DNA of 50,518 bases, from positions 1 through 50,518 of the forward strand of contig JAQTNJ010000003.1 of assembly GCA_028713955.1 (NCBI GenBank). Direction: 5' to 3'. Below, in pieces: positions 42,915 through 50,518 of this stretch. Every line of letters begins with the position of its first letter. Positions within the stretch are counted from its first letter, which is position 1. A model generated the notes under the pieces. It was not told the DNA's origin and made no database searches. It saw nothing but the letters and a program-made list of their open reading frames with translations. The DNA comes from Syntrophorhabdaceae bacterium. GTDB taxonomy: Bacteria; Desulfobacterota; Syntrophorhabdia; Syntrophorhabdales; Syntrophorhabdaceae. Both the position numbers and the translations under genes were made by a program.

Positions 42915-43766
42915 TCATGCTGGAATGACAGTTACAGCCTGCCCCTTTAGGATCCCCTTCTTCTCTCTGAGATTGCCGCGGTAATACCCGAACTCAAGAT
43001 ACCCGGAGCTTCCGGTCAGGCACGTATAATCATTTTCGTAATAACTTTTGCAGATGGTTGTAAACGACAGGTCATTGATGCTGATCGTAAATGATCTGCC
43101 CTGGATGAATCGCTCGAGGGTGTCGACGTGGATGTTCGTGATCGCGTTCCCGAAACGGTCGAAGCGTACAACCTCGCCGACAAGGCAGTTATCTTCAATG
43201 ACAGGGGATATGTCTGCAAACCGAACCGTATCGGGTATCATCCTCCCGAAGGCAGATGGATGGAATCCCGTTGACAGGTAGGCAGCGGCAGGCGCGAAGA
43301 TGTCCCGTCCATGAAAGGTGGAGCTAACCTCCCTGCGCATGAACTCCGGACTTTCTATTACTGGGGCTTGCGTCGCCCCCTCCGTCAGCGGAAGCTGCCA
43401 GAGCCTCCCCCTCATGTTCGCTATACTCACAGTATCGATTTCATATGCCTCGTATCCGCTTTTATAAAGGAGGGTGAAGATGCCGTTGTCGGGACCGACG
43501 AAGAAATGATTGTCCTTCGTGACGATAATGGGACGCCTGTTGCTCCCGACAGTAGGGTCAACGACGCAGAGGTGGACCGTGTCGTCCGGGAAATACCGGT
43601 AATACTCTTCAACGATGAACGCGCCTTCCCTGATGTCCTGGGGATCCACCTCGTGGGTGATATCCACGATCGTCACGCCGGGATTGATGGAAAGGATGAC
43701 CCCTTTCATGATGCCGGCATAGGGGTCTTTCGTCCCGAAATCGGTTAAGAGGGTTATGATCTTCAT
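42915..43766 (-). CDS. DUF62 S-adenosylmethionine hydrolase/hydroxide adenosyltransferase with repeat-derived insert
   Basis: 283 residues from ATG 43766 (MKIITLLTDFGTKDPY is the family opening; a frame from 43814 extends into an upstream palindrome). VDITHEV, FVGPDNG and STFHGRDIFAPAAA are the signature SAM-binding motifs, and FGNAITNI the C-terminal one. Enzymes of this family hydrolyse SAM to adenosine and methionine. Between PDNG and TFHGRD there are about 54 residues, where family members I know have about 30 to 40. The extra stretch, around RGRLWQLPLTEGATQAP, is coded by DNA that matches an intergenic repeat at 46571-46620. It lies downstream of mtnA on the same strand, a sensible SAM-salvage neighbour. 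Confidence 0.88.
   Translation of the reverse strand: MKIITLLTDFGTKDPYAGIMKGVILSINPGVTIVDITHEVDPQDIREGAFIVEEYYRYFPDDTVHLCVVDPTVGSNRRPIIVTKDNHFFVGPDNGIFTLLYKSGYEAYEIDTVSIANMRGRLWQLPLTEGATQAPVIESPEFMRREVSSTFHGRDIFAPAAAYLSTGFHPSAFGRMIPDTVRFADISPVIEDNCLVGEVVRFDRFGNAITNIHVDTLERFIQGRSFTISINDLSFTTICKSYYENDYTCLTGSSGYLEFGYYRGNLREKKGILKGQAVTVIPA
43363..43413. repeat. Dispersed palindromic-type repeat, copy A, inside the DUF62 coding sequence
   Basis: The blocks 43363-43383 and 43401-43413 match 46571-46591 and 46608-46620 at 32 of 34 positions, with a variable 17-base centre (16 bases in the other copy). The copy is read through in frame as peptide. Confidence 0.75.
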
Positions 43767-43789
43767 TTTAAATAAGATACGCTGTGAAA

Positions 43790-43933
43790 AACGGTGCCGG
43801 AATATCCCCCGCAAACACGCTCATTCCGCTCCAGCGGCTCCAATCGCTCGCGTTCGGCTTCGGAACTTTTGCTGCGCAAAAGACCGAGCTTCCTCGCCTC
43901 ACGACGGTTTGCCGGGGATATTCCGGCACCGTT
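43790..43933. repeat. 144-bp inverted-repeat element (MITE-like or large palindrome) between mtnA and the DUF62 gene
   Basis: Arms 43790-43816 and 43907-43933 are 27 bases long and complementary at 26 positions, closing a 90-base loop that itself contains short palindromes (for example TTTTGCTGCGCAAAA at 43867-43881). It fills most of the 197-base gap between the two genes. No terminal duplication is evident. It could be a nonautonomous mobile element or a strong mRNA hairpin. Confidence 0.7.
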
Positions 43934-43963
43934 ACTCGTCCTAATGGAAAATCCTGGTTTGAC

Positions 43964-44992
43964 CTAATCAAAAAGCATCCTGATATATTTTTTGAAGGGT
44001 TTTTCAATGATGCCCTTCTCGGTGATGAAGTTCGTGATCAACTGCGCGGGGGTGATGTCGAAAGAATAATACCGCGCCTTCACGTCCTTGACAGTGAGCA
44101 ACTGTTTCTTCAGGTACTTGACCTCTTCCCCGCCCCGCTCTTCTATGGGGATGTATGTGCCGTTTCCGATGTTGGGATCGAAGGTGGAGACCGGCGCGGC
44201 GATAAAGAAGGGGATCCTGAACCGGTGCGCTGCCAGGGCTATCATGAAGGTGCCGACCTTGTTTGCCGTGTCGCCGTTTAAGGCTATCCTGTCAGCGCCG
44301 GTGATGACCTTATCTATACCCTTATTGGAGGCGAGAAACCCCACGTTGTTATCGGGGATAAGCTCAACCGGGATTCCTTCCTGGTATAGTTCCCAGACCG
44401 TGAGGCGGGCGCCCTGGAGGTAAGGCCTTGTCTCTGTCGCGATGACCTTGATCTTTTTTCCTGACTCATGTGCTGCCCGTATGACACCGAGGGCAGTGCC
44501 GTAGCCGCCGGTTGCGAGGGCGCCTGCGTTGCAGTGAGTGAGTATGGTGTCGCCGTCATCGATCAGCTCAGCGCCGTAAAGAGAGAGCATCCTGTTATTC
44601 TCGATGTCTTCAACGTGGACCGAGATGGCCTCCTGGAGCATGCTGTCCGGCATATCGAGGTCATCGTGAGACCTGCCATATGCGTCCTTCATTCTCTTCA
44701 ACGCCCAGGAAAGGTTCACGGCCGTTGGCCTCGTGGCGCTTAGCTTTTGATATATCCTGTCCATATCCTTGCTGGTGAAGCGCCTTTTCGATACGATAAC
44801 CTCACGGATTCCCAGGACCACGCCGTATGCGGCAACGATCCCGATAAGCGGAGCGCCTCGCACCGTCATATTCCGGATGGCGACCGCGACGTCCTTTACA
44901 GTCCTGCAGCGGACGTAGGTCTTCTTGAACGGCAGCTCCCTCTGGTCGAGGAGATACAGCGAGCCATCTTTCCAGTAAATGTGGTCAGTCAT
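43964..44992 (-). CDS. mtnA: S-methyl-5-thioribose-1-phosphate isomerase
   Basis: 342 residues, full length. RGAPLIGIVAAYG, THCNAGALATGGYGTALG, DNNVGFL and GADRIALNGDTANKVGT are the family motifs, including the catalytic cysteine (HCNAG) and aspartate (GADRI). The enzyme isomerises methylthioribose-1-phosphate to methylthioribulose-1-phosphate in methionine salvage. The related eIF2B alpha group is excluded by these motifs. It lies between gatB and the DUF62 gene on the minus strand. Confidence 0.95.
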   Translation of the reverse strand: MTDHIYWKDGSLYLLDQRELPFKKTYVRCRTVKDVAVAIRNMTVRGAPLIGIVAAYGVVLGIREVIVSKRRFTSKDMDRIYQKLSATRPTAVNLSWALKRMKDAYGRSHDDLDMPDSMLQEAISVHVEDIENNRMLSLYGAELIDDGDTILTHCNAGALATGGYGTALGVIRAAHESGKKIKVIATETRPYLQGARLTVWELYQEGIPVELIPDNNVGFLASNKGIDKVITGADRIALNGDTANKVGTFMIALAAHRFRIPFFIAAPVSTFDPNIGNGTYIPIEERGGEEVKYLKKQLLTVKDVKARYYSFDITPAQLITNFITEKGIIEKPFKKYIRMLFD

Positions 44993-45012
44993 GATAAACC
45001 CCTTAAAGAAAG

Positions 45013-45090
45013 CTGTCAGCCATCAGCGATCAGCACAAAGCCTTTTTTGTTTTCACTGTCTACTGACGACTATCTACTGACGACTATCGA
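45013..45090. repeat. Short tandem and dispersed repeats between gatB and mtnA
   Basis: TCTACTGACGACTA occurs twice in tandem (45059-45072, 45073-45086). The nearby CTGTCAGCCATCAGC (from 45013) is of the same GCTATCAGC-like type as 47898-47932. Confidence 0.75.
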
Positions 45091-45102
45091 CTGCCTCTAT
45101 CA

Positions 45103-46551
45103 TCAGCCCTTCAGCCTCTTCAGCATCAGTTCGTTGAGCAGTTTCGGGTTCGCCTTGCCTTTTGTTTCCTTCATGACCTGGCCGACGAAGAACCCGAGGA
45201 GCTTCTCTTTGCCCGCCTTAAACTCTGCCACCTCTTTCGGGGAGCGGGCGATCACCTGGTCAATGGTTGCGATGATCGCGTCTTCATCGGAGATCTGGAC
45301 CATCCCCTTTTCCTCAACGAGATGTTTCGGGGAGACACCGCTTTTGTATAGTTCCGGGAAGATGTCCTTTGCTATTTTGGCGCTTATCGTATTGTCCTTG
45401 ATGAGCGACAGCAGCTCCGCGAGGTGAGCCGGAGACAACGGCGAATCCTTCGCCGATGCGTTCCCATCCTTTAATTCGCGGAGGAGCTCCGTCATGATCC
45501 AGTTGCTCACTGTCTTTGGTTCAGGGAAGAGCCCGATGGTCTCTTCAAAGTAACGGGCGAGGCCCTTGTCAGAGACGAGGATCTCCACGTCATATCTGGG
45601 CAGGCCGTATTCCTTCATGAACCGCTCCGTCTTTTCCACGGGCAGTTCAGGCAGGGATTGCCTGACCTCTTCTATCCATGCATCGTCAACCATAAGGGGA
45701 AGGAGGTCCGGTTCAGGAAAGTACCGGTAATCGTGTGCCTCTTCCTTGCCGCGCATCGAATAGGTGATGCCTTCATCGACATTAAAGAGCCTGGTCTCCT
45801 GGACAATTGTGCCGCCTTTCCCTATGACATCGATCTGCCGCTGTATCTCGTAGTCGAGGGACCTCTCAATAAATTTGAAGGAGTTGAGGTTTTTCAACTC
45901 TGCCCTTGTGCCGAGTTCCTGAGCCCCTTTTTTTCTGACCGACACGTTGGCGTCGCATCTGAAACTTCCCTCTTCCATGTTCCCGTCGCAGATCTCAAGG
46001 TAGACGAGGATGTCCCTGAGCGTCTTGAGGTACTGGACAGCCTCTTCGGGTGTCCTCATATCAGGCTCACTGACGATCTCCAGCAGGGGGATGCTGGAGC
46101 GGTTGTAATCGACGAGGCTATATGTGCTTGTTTCAATGGTCGCTTCATGAACGAGCTTCCCCGCGTCCTCTTCCATGTGGACCCTCTTTATTCTCATCCT
46201 CTTTTTGTCGCCGTTGATGAAGACATCGAGGTAACCGTTCTCACAGATGGGTTCCTCGTATTGGGATATCTGGTAACCTTTTGGAAGGTCCGGGTAATAG
46301 TAGTTCTTCCGGGCGAAGATGCTCTTCCGGTTGACATCGCAGTGGAGCGCGATCCCAACCTTGATCGCAAAATCTACCACCTTTTTGTTGAGCACGGGCA
46401 GCGCACCCGGCAGCCCCATGCATGTCGGGCAGGTATGACTGTTCGGTTCAGCGCCGAATTTTGTAGAGCACCCGCAAAAGAGCTTGCTGTCCGTTAAAAG
46501 ATGGGCATGGACCTCAAGACCCATGACGCCTTCGTAATCACCATAATCCAT
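45103..46551 (-). CDS. gatB: Asp-tRNA(Asn)/Glu-tRNA(Gln) amidotransferase subunit B
   Basis: 482 residues from ATG 46551 behind AATGAGGTG; a GTG at 46558-46560 adds three residues. [40 protein letters not shown] and the YqeY-like tail ([13 protein letters not shown]) are hallmarks. GatB binds and phosphorylates the mischarged tRNA in the GatCAB complex, which supplies Gln-tRNA and/or Asn-tRNA. Cysteines C32/C34-type and CPTC form the zinc site (FCGCS, TCPTC). gatA and gatC are not in the window. Confidence 0.97.
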   Translation of the reverse strand: MDYGDYEGVMGLEVHAHLLTDSKLFCGCSTKFGAEPNSHTCPTCMGLPGALPVLNKKVVDFAIKVGIALHCDVNRKSIFARKNYYYPDLPKGYQISQYEEPICENGYLDVFINGDKKRMRIKRVHMEEDAGKLVHEATIETSTYSLVDYNRSSIPLLEIVSEPDMRTPEEAVQYLKTLRDILVYLEICDGNMEEGSFRCDANVSVRKKGAQELGTRAELKNLNSFKFIERSLDYEIQRQIDVIGKGGTIVQETRLFNVDEGITYSMRGKEEAHDYRYFPEPDLLPLMVDDAWIEEVRQSLPELPVEKTERFMKEYGLPRYDVEILVSDKGLARYFEETIGLFPEPKTVSNWIMTELLRELKDGNASAKDSPLSPAHLAELLSLIKDNTISAKIAKDIFPELYKSGVSPKHLVEEKGMVQISDEDAIIATIDQVIARSPKEVAEFKAGKEKLLGFFVGQVMKETKGKANPKLLNELMLKRLKG

Positions 46552-46570
46552 TATATACACCTCATTTTCC

Positions 46571-46620
46571 GGGGCTCACGTCGCCCCCTCCACGAACAGA
46601 GTCCGTGGAGCCTCCCCCTC
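46571..46620. repeat. Dispersed palindromic-type repeat, copy B, intergenic
   Basis: GGGGCTCACGTCGCCCCCTC begins at 46571; GAGCCTCCCCCTC is at 46608-46620. CTCCAC (46589-46594) and GTGGAG (46605-46610) form a small stem across the centre. It lies in the 265-base gap between gatB and mtgA and matches the copy inside the DUF62 gene at 43363-43413. Confidence 0.75.
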
Positions 46621-46816
46621 GCGCTCGTGAACTCGCTACAAAATATAAGGGCTCGGGGTTTGCCCCCTCCAGTATCGAGCATCCAGTACCGAGCACCGGG
46701 TTATCAAGAAATATACAACAAGAATCGTGCCTTTTCAAAAGAATTGTCGAGAGGCGGTCAAATAGGTTATAGGTAATATGCAGGACACGACCATATACAA
46801 TGAACGGTATTTTTTT

Positions 46817-47614
46817 ATGAGACAAAAAAAGAAGAAAGAATTTTTCGGCAGATTTATAAAAACCATCTTTGTCCTTGCAGTGCTTGCGGCAATCGGTTTT
46901 GTGGGTTTTTACTTTATGTACCCGAACGTGGCGAAGATGAAAAAGCAGAACCCGGGCAAGACCTCCTTTATGGAATACCGCGAAAAGGAATGGAAACAGA
47001 AGGGCAAGAAGATAAAGATACAGAAAAAGTGGGTCTCCCTCAGGGACATCTCCCCCTACCTCGTCAAGGCGGTGATCATATCAGAGGATGACAAGTTCTG
47101 GTCACACCACGGTTTTGATCTCGACGCCATCCAGAAGGCGCTGGAAAAGAACGTTGAAAAGGGGAAATTCAAGTTCGGGGGGAGCACCATCAGCCAGCAG
47201 CTTACGAAAAACCTCTACCTCACGCCTGACAAGAACCCAATACGGAAATTCAAGGAGGCGGTCATCACCTGGAGGATCGAGCGGACGCTCTCAAAGCGGA
47301 GGATACTTGAGCTCTACCTCAATGTCGTCGAATGGGGTGAGGGCATCTTCGGCGCCGAGACGGCGTCACTCCATTATTTCGGCAAACCCGCGGCCCTCCT
47401 GACGGCACAGGAAGCAGCCAAACTGGTAGTCATCCTGCCGAACCCAAGAAAGTACCGGTTGGATGGTTCTTCGCAGTACGTGGAGAAGCGAGCACAGATC
47501 ATTTATAACATCATGGTGAGACGGGGGATAGCGGTGCCTGAATACGATGAGGTGCTGCAACAGAAGGACAACGGAGAAAATCTGCCGGTGATAGAAGATA
47601 ACCCGGCACAGTAG
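46817..47614 (+). CDS. mtgA: Monofunctional biosynthetic peptidoglycan transglycosylase
   Basis: 265 residues if started at ATG 46817; an in-frame ATG at 46778 would add 13 residues and neither has a good ribosome site. One membrane anchor (FIKTIFVLAVLAAIGFVGFY) precedes the GT51 domain: ISEDDKFWSHHGFD with the catalytic glutamate, FGGSTISQQLTKNLYL, KRRILELYLNVVEWGEGIFG. There is no transpeptidase domain. It polymerises lipid II glycan chains on the periplasmic side. Confidence 0.94.
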   Translation: MRQKKKKEFFGRFIKTIFVLAVLAAIGFVGFYFMYPNVAKMKKQNPGKTSFMEYREKEWKQKGKKIKIQKKWVSLRDISPYLVKAVIISEDDKFWSHHGFDLDAIQKALEKNVEKGKFKFGGSTISQQLTKNLYLTPDKNPIRKFKEAVITWRIERTLSKRRILELYLNVVEWGEGIFGAETASLHYFGKPAALLTAQEAAKLVVILPNPRKYRLDGSSQYVEKRAQIIYNIMVRRGIAVPEYDEVLQQKDNGENLPVIEDNPAQ

Positions 47615-47932
47615 CCCATGGCTCATAGCTCATAGCAAAACCAAATCCTAAATTCTAATATCTAAATTCTAAACAAGCACGAATGTTCCAATGTACAAAA
47701 TAACCATGTCATTGCGAGCGCAAGCGCGGCAATCTCATACAATAGGGGTCACCACAGATCGCCACGTTGCTTCGCTCCTCGCGATGACAACACACTTTGA
47801 ACATTCGATATTTGAATTATGATATTATCTGGAGCTTGGTTATTAGGTGTCTGGGTATTCTCTTTACGCCTAACGCCTTACGCCTAACGGATACATTGCT
47901 ATCAGCTATCAGCCATGAACTATGAGCTGCCT
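47615..47932. repeat. 318-base convergent gap filled with mini-repeats
   Basis: No gene is seen between mtgA and ssb. It holds CTCATAGCTCATAGC (from 47625), a TCTAAATTCTAA-type AT-rich duplication (47650-47675), a 47707-47789 hairpin element whose ends TGTCATTGCGAG and CTCGCGATGACA are complementary bar one base (the common GTCATTGCGAG REP-like palindrome of many bacteria), a duplicated TTACGCCTAACG (47864-47889), and GCTATCAGCTATCAGCC (from 47898). This is a nested landing site for small repeats. Confidence 0.75.
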
Positions 47933-48358
47933 CTAAAGAGGTACGTCGTCATCTTTTTCCGAAGGAAAATCTTCCTCAACCTCTCCACGGGGGCCTCCTG
48001 AGGACCTCCGGTCGTCCCTCTCGCCCCTCTCGCCGATGATGACCTTCATGGTGTTGGCAACGATCTCGACGATCTTGCGTTTATTGCCGTCCCTGCCTTC
48101 AAATTCGCGGGACTGGATCTTCCCCTCAACGTAGACGAGGTTCCCTTTCTTTAACTGTTCTGCCCTCTCCGCGAGGTTTCTCCACGCAACGACCCTGTGC
48201 CACTCGGTCTTTTCCTGCCAGGCCCCGCTGTTTTTATCTTTCCATGATTCAGAGGTAGCCATATTAAAGGTGGCGACAGGCGCACCGTCTGCGGTATACC
48301 GCATTTCAGGGTCTGCCCCGAGCCTTCCGATGAGAATGACCTTGTTCAAACTTGACAT
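47933..48358 (-). CDS. ssb: Single-stranded DNA-binding protein
   Basis: 141 residues behind TAGGAGGGGGG. The OB-fold opens SSLNKVILIGRLGADPEMRY; TEWHRVVAWRNLAE and YVEGKIQSREFEG are diagnostic. A charged linker leads to the acidic tip SEKDDDVPL, the variant of the DDDIPF tail that recruits repair and replication partners. Length is short to normal for bacterial SSB. Confidence 0.97.
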   Translation of the reverse strand: MSSLNKVILIGRLGADPEMRYTADGAPVATFNMATSESWKDKNSGAWQEKTEWHRVVAWRNLAERAEQLKKGNLVYVEGKIQSREFEGRDGNKRKIVEIVANTMKVIIGERGERDDRRSSGGPRGEVEEDFPSEKDDDVPL

Positions 48359-48420
48359 CTTTGCCCCCCTCCTATTCTTTCATTATAAAGAATTTTCTCG
48401 AAATGTTTTTGTGTTGCTAA

Positions 48421-48449
48421 ACAATATAGTATGTCTTGGAAAATGTCAA
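48421..48449 (-). promoter_or_regulatory. Possible promoter of ssb
   Basis: Minus-strand TTGACA (48444-48449), 17-base spacer, TATTGT (48421-48426); a TATATT at 48423-48428 with a 15-base spacer overlaps. It lies about 65 bases ahead of the ssb start. Confidence 0.5.
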
Positions 48450-48545
48450 CGTTCCGCAGTGCCCGCCAGGGGATAAAATAAAGAAAAACAGTTGCAGAAT
48501 ACCTGTAATTACGGGAGAATGGATGAAAAGCGCTGCGGAGCGAAC

Positions 48546-50518
48546 ATGGGTGACCTGAGAAAGATGCTTGATCCTAAGACCGTTGCCTTTATTGGCGCAG
48601 ATGACCGGGAAGGTTCTCGCGAAAGATCGATACTTGACAACCTCCTCTCGTCAGGCGCGAGGCGGGTATGGGCAGTCAACCCGCATAAAAGAAAAGTACT
48701 GCACCTCGATTGTTTATCCTCCATATCCGACATAGATGAGCATATCGATCTTGCCGTGATCGTCGCACCCGATGGCCTGCTCCTCTCTGTAACAGAAGAA
48801 TGCGGAAATAAAGGCGTGGAAGGCGCAATCATAGTCTCTCCAGGCCCTGAGGGTTCCATGGAGGAAAGGAAGGGGTTTGAGGGGAGGATATGGGAGATAA
48901 GAAAAGGTTGCGGCATGAGGGTGATCGGACCAAACAGCAACGGCGTCATTCTGCCGCACATCGGCCTCAACGCCACGTTCCTCAAGGCGAATCCTCTGCC
49001 GGGCAGCACGGCCTTTATCTCCCAGAGCGGCACCATCGGAAATGCCATGTTATATTGGGGGATCGGCAGCCGGATAGGCTTCAGCATGTTCGCGTCCCTC
49101 GGCTCCATGGTGGATGTGGATTTCCCGGACCTCATCGACCTTCTCCAGGAAGATTATTTCACGAAAAGCATCATGCTCTACGTGGAGCGCATAAAGGACG
49201 CAAAGAAGTTCATAAGCGCCTCGCGCTATTTCGCGCGGGACAAGCCTATCGTGGTCCTGAAACCGGGAAGGTATCCTGAGAGCACAGAGGCGCTCATTGC
49301 CCACACGGGCCTTAAGGTGGGAAACGACGCGGTCTATGACGCGGCCTTCAGGCGGGCCGGCGTAGTAAGGGTAAAAGAGACCGATGATTTCTTCGACACG
49401 GCCAAGGTGCTTGTTTCGAGGTCTCTCCCCAGGGGGCCGAACCTTGCGGTGATCACCAATTCGAGCGGCATCGGCATCATCGCCCTTGATACCCTTGCGG
49501 AACAGAAAGGGCGGCTTGCCGGGTTCTCGGAGACCGGCATGGAGAAGCTCGACCGGATCATGCCCCGCTTCTGGAGCAGGAGCAATCCCCTTGACCTGTC
49601 AGGGGACGCAGACGTGGAGAGATATGTACAGGTAACCGATGTATGTTTGCAGGACGACGGTGTGGACGGCGTCCTCATCGTATATGCACCCACTTCCCAC
49701 AGCGACCCCGGTGAGCTGGCAAGGAGGCTGGTGGAGGGTGCGTTGAAGACAGCCAGGCCGGTTGTCGCCGTCTGGATGGGCGGTCAATACTCCCGGGAGG
49801 GTATTGAGGTCTTCAGGGAGGCAAACGTGCCGGTCTATGAGTCGCCGGAAGACGCGGTCAGGGCCTACCTCTATATGCTCAGATACCACAGGGGCATCGA
49901 GCTTTTGTATGAGACGCCGGAGGAGGCGCCTGAAAACGCGATGATGTTGACCAGCCACCTGAGAGACGTGCTCCGCAATGCTATCGGGGAGCAGAGGGAC
50001 GTCCTGACCCCGGAGGAGTCCGTCAATCTTCTCAAGGATTACGGCATCTCCGTCCTGACAGGCACCGGCCATGGAGACAAGGCCGCGGCACAGGGACACG
50101 TTGTCGATGAATGGGCATTGAGATCAATGAGAGACATTGATTTCGGGGCGGCTATCCTCCTGATATCCATGACCGGCAGGATAAAGGGTAGAAGCGGTTT
50201 TGCCGTAGGATTGCCTCCGCTGAACCGGGTGCTTGCAAGGCACCTGATAGAGGAGGCGGAATTTTCCACGACCGGCGGGTCCGCGGCGAGACGCATGGAG
50301 GAGGTCCTGATAAATTTTGCAAAGCTCATCGGCGACTTTCCTGAGATCGCCGAGATAGAAATAGAATGTGTTGTGACGGACGGCGGGGAGGTCTACGCGA
50401 GGCATGCAACGATCCAGGTCGACAAAGACTACCGGAAAGGCATCGTTCAATACCCGCACCTTGTCATCATGCCCTATCCGGCGCGGTATACCATGCCCTG
50501 GAAGATCCGCGACGGCAG
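48546..50518 (+). CDS. NDP-forming acyl-CoA synthetase-like protein with shortened ATP-grasp part, 3'-truncated
   Basis: About 657 visible codons with no stop before the window end. ATG 48546 is preferred (GCGGAG upstream); an in-frame ATG at 48519 is the alternative. The CoA-binding Rossmann domain (LDPKTVAFIGADD), the flavodoxin-like ligase domains (GPNSNGV, SQSGTIGNAM, IAHTGLKVGNDAVYDAAF, NSSGIG) and PLDLSGDADVERY are clear. The C-terminal ATP-grasp part is abnormal: after LLKDYGISV it jumps in about 40 residues to FGAAILLISMTGRIKG and LPPLNRVLARHLIEE, skipping the usual ATP-binding strands and the HKSDxGGV region. The last visible residues, MPYPARYTMPWKIRDG, resemble the linker to a C-terminal GNAT acetyltransferase domain in PatZ/Pka-type proteins. 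Confidence 0.85.
   Translation, partial: MGDLRKMLDPKTVAFIGADDREGSRERSILDNLLSSGARRVWAVNPHKRKVLHLDCLSSISDIDEHIDLAVIVAPDGLLLSVTEECGNKGVEGAIIVSPGPEGSMEERKGFEGRIWEIRKGCGMRVIGPNSNGVILPHIGLNATFLKANPLPGSTAFISQSGTIGNAMLYWGIGSRIGFSMFASLGSMVDVDFPDLIDLLQEDYFTKSIMLYVERIKDAKKFISASRYFARDKPIVVLKPGRYPESTEALIAHTGLKVGNDAVYDAAFRRAGVVRVKETDDFFDTAKVLVSRSLPRGPNLAVITNSSGIGIIALDTLAEQKGRLAGFSETGMEKLDRIMPRFWSRSNPLDLSGDADVERYVQVTDVCLQDDGVDGVLIVYAPTSHSDPGELARRLVEGALKTARPVVAVWMGGQYSREGIEVFREANVPVYESPEDAVRAYLYMLRYHRGIELLYETPEEAPENAMMLTSHLRDVLRNAIGEQRDVLTPEESVNLLKDYGISVLTGTGHGDKAAAQGHVVDEWALRSMRDIDFGAAILLISMTGRIKGRSGFAVGLPPLNRVLARHLIEEAEFSTTGGSAARRMEEVLINFAKLIGDFPEIAEIEIECVVTDGGEVYARHATIQVDKDYRKGIVQYPHLVIMPYPARYTMPWKIRDG

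Noticed and set aside
44747-45427. 226-codon plus-strand frame
   Set aside because: Antisense to the start of mtnA and the end of gatB and running through repeat DNA; a shadow frame.
45658-46497. 279-codon plus-strand frame
   Set aside because: It lies wholly antisense to gatB, whose motifs are clear; the frame has no domain and no ribosome site.
48509-49135. 208-codon minus-strand frame at the right edge
   Set aside because: The opposite strand carries the acyl-CoA synthetase-like gene with recognisable motifs throughout.

Overview
The window looks like a chromosome of an anaerobic, probably syntrophic member of the Desulfobacterota (old Deltaproteobacteria; a Syntrophorhabdus- or Syntrophales-like organism is my inference). 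The reasons are the ETF plus membrane CCG/Fe-S oxidoreductase module, CoA-ligase and thiolase catabolism, a corrinoid methyltransferase set with its reductive activator, a TRAP transporter and a molybdopterin oxidoreductase. No rRNA, CRISPR array or insertion sequence is visible.

Layout. (1) 1-3600: the 3' end of a TRAP permease gene, a molybdopterin oxidoreductase and a one-domain PAS protein. (2) 3636-41295: a putative genomic island of about 37.6 kb. Its right end is an intact tRNA-Ala(GGC) gene on the minus strand. Its left end is a 61-bp direct repeat (60/61 identical) of the last 45 nt of that tRNA plus 15-16 nt of flank, starting exactly at the first base of the anticodon loop. This is the geometry left by a tyrosine recombinase, but no integrase is seen inside. 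(3) 41337-50518: housekeeping genes (rmuC, a DUF62 SAM hydrolase/adenosyltransferase, mtnA, gatB, mtgA, ssb, an NDP-forming acyl-CoA synthetase-like gene) separated by small palindromic or dispersed repeats.

Inside the island. Minus-strand genes at 4.2-10.1 kb encode an ETF:quinone-type membrane oxidoreductase, EtfB, EtfA and an FMN/FAD/Fe-S enoate-reductase-like enzyme; a TetR regulator and an MBL-fold hydrolase follow. At 12.4-19.0 kb, four genes match acetophenone carboxylase (ApcA, B, C, D) in subunit number, size and order: HyuA-like, small zinc-ribbon, HyuA-like, HyuB-like. Next come an acyl-CoA ligase, a zinc alcohol dehydrogenase, a second TetR, a DUF35/thiolase pair, a UroD-fold protein and a protein made of two tandem copies of one domain. 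Together they suggest: secondary alcohol to ketone (dehydrogenase), ketone to beta-keto acid (ATP-dependent carboxylase), beta-keto acid to CoA ester (ligase), thiolytic cleavage (thiolase). At 26.2-32.9 kb lies an envelope set: YCF48/BNR-repeat protein, MMPL/RND transporter, DUF1302 and DUF1329. At 33.3-41.0 kb are a GPR1/FUN34/YaaH-type carboxylate transporter and a corrinoid methyl-transfer module (two zinc-motif UroD methyltransferases around a B12 protein, a UroD-like protein, a RACE-type activator and a CCG Fe-S protein).

Regulation. The promoters of the etf/oxidoreductase operon, the carboxylase operon and the envelope operon all have consensus-like -35/-10 boxes with a 17-bp spacer, and all carry a related operator-like element (core TTGARCGAYC). 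That ties the envelope genes to the ketone pathway as one probable TetR regulon. The etf/oxidoreductase operon also has a structured leader RNA.
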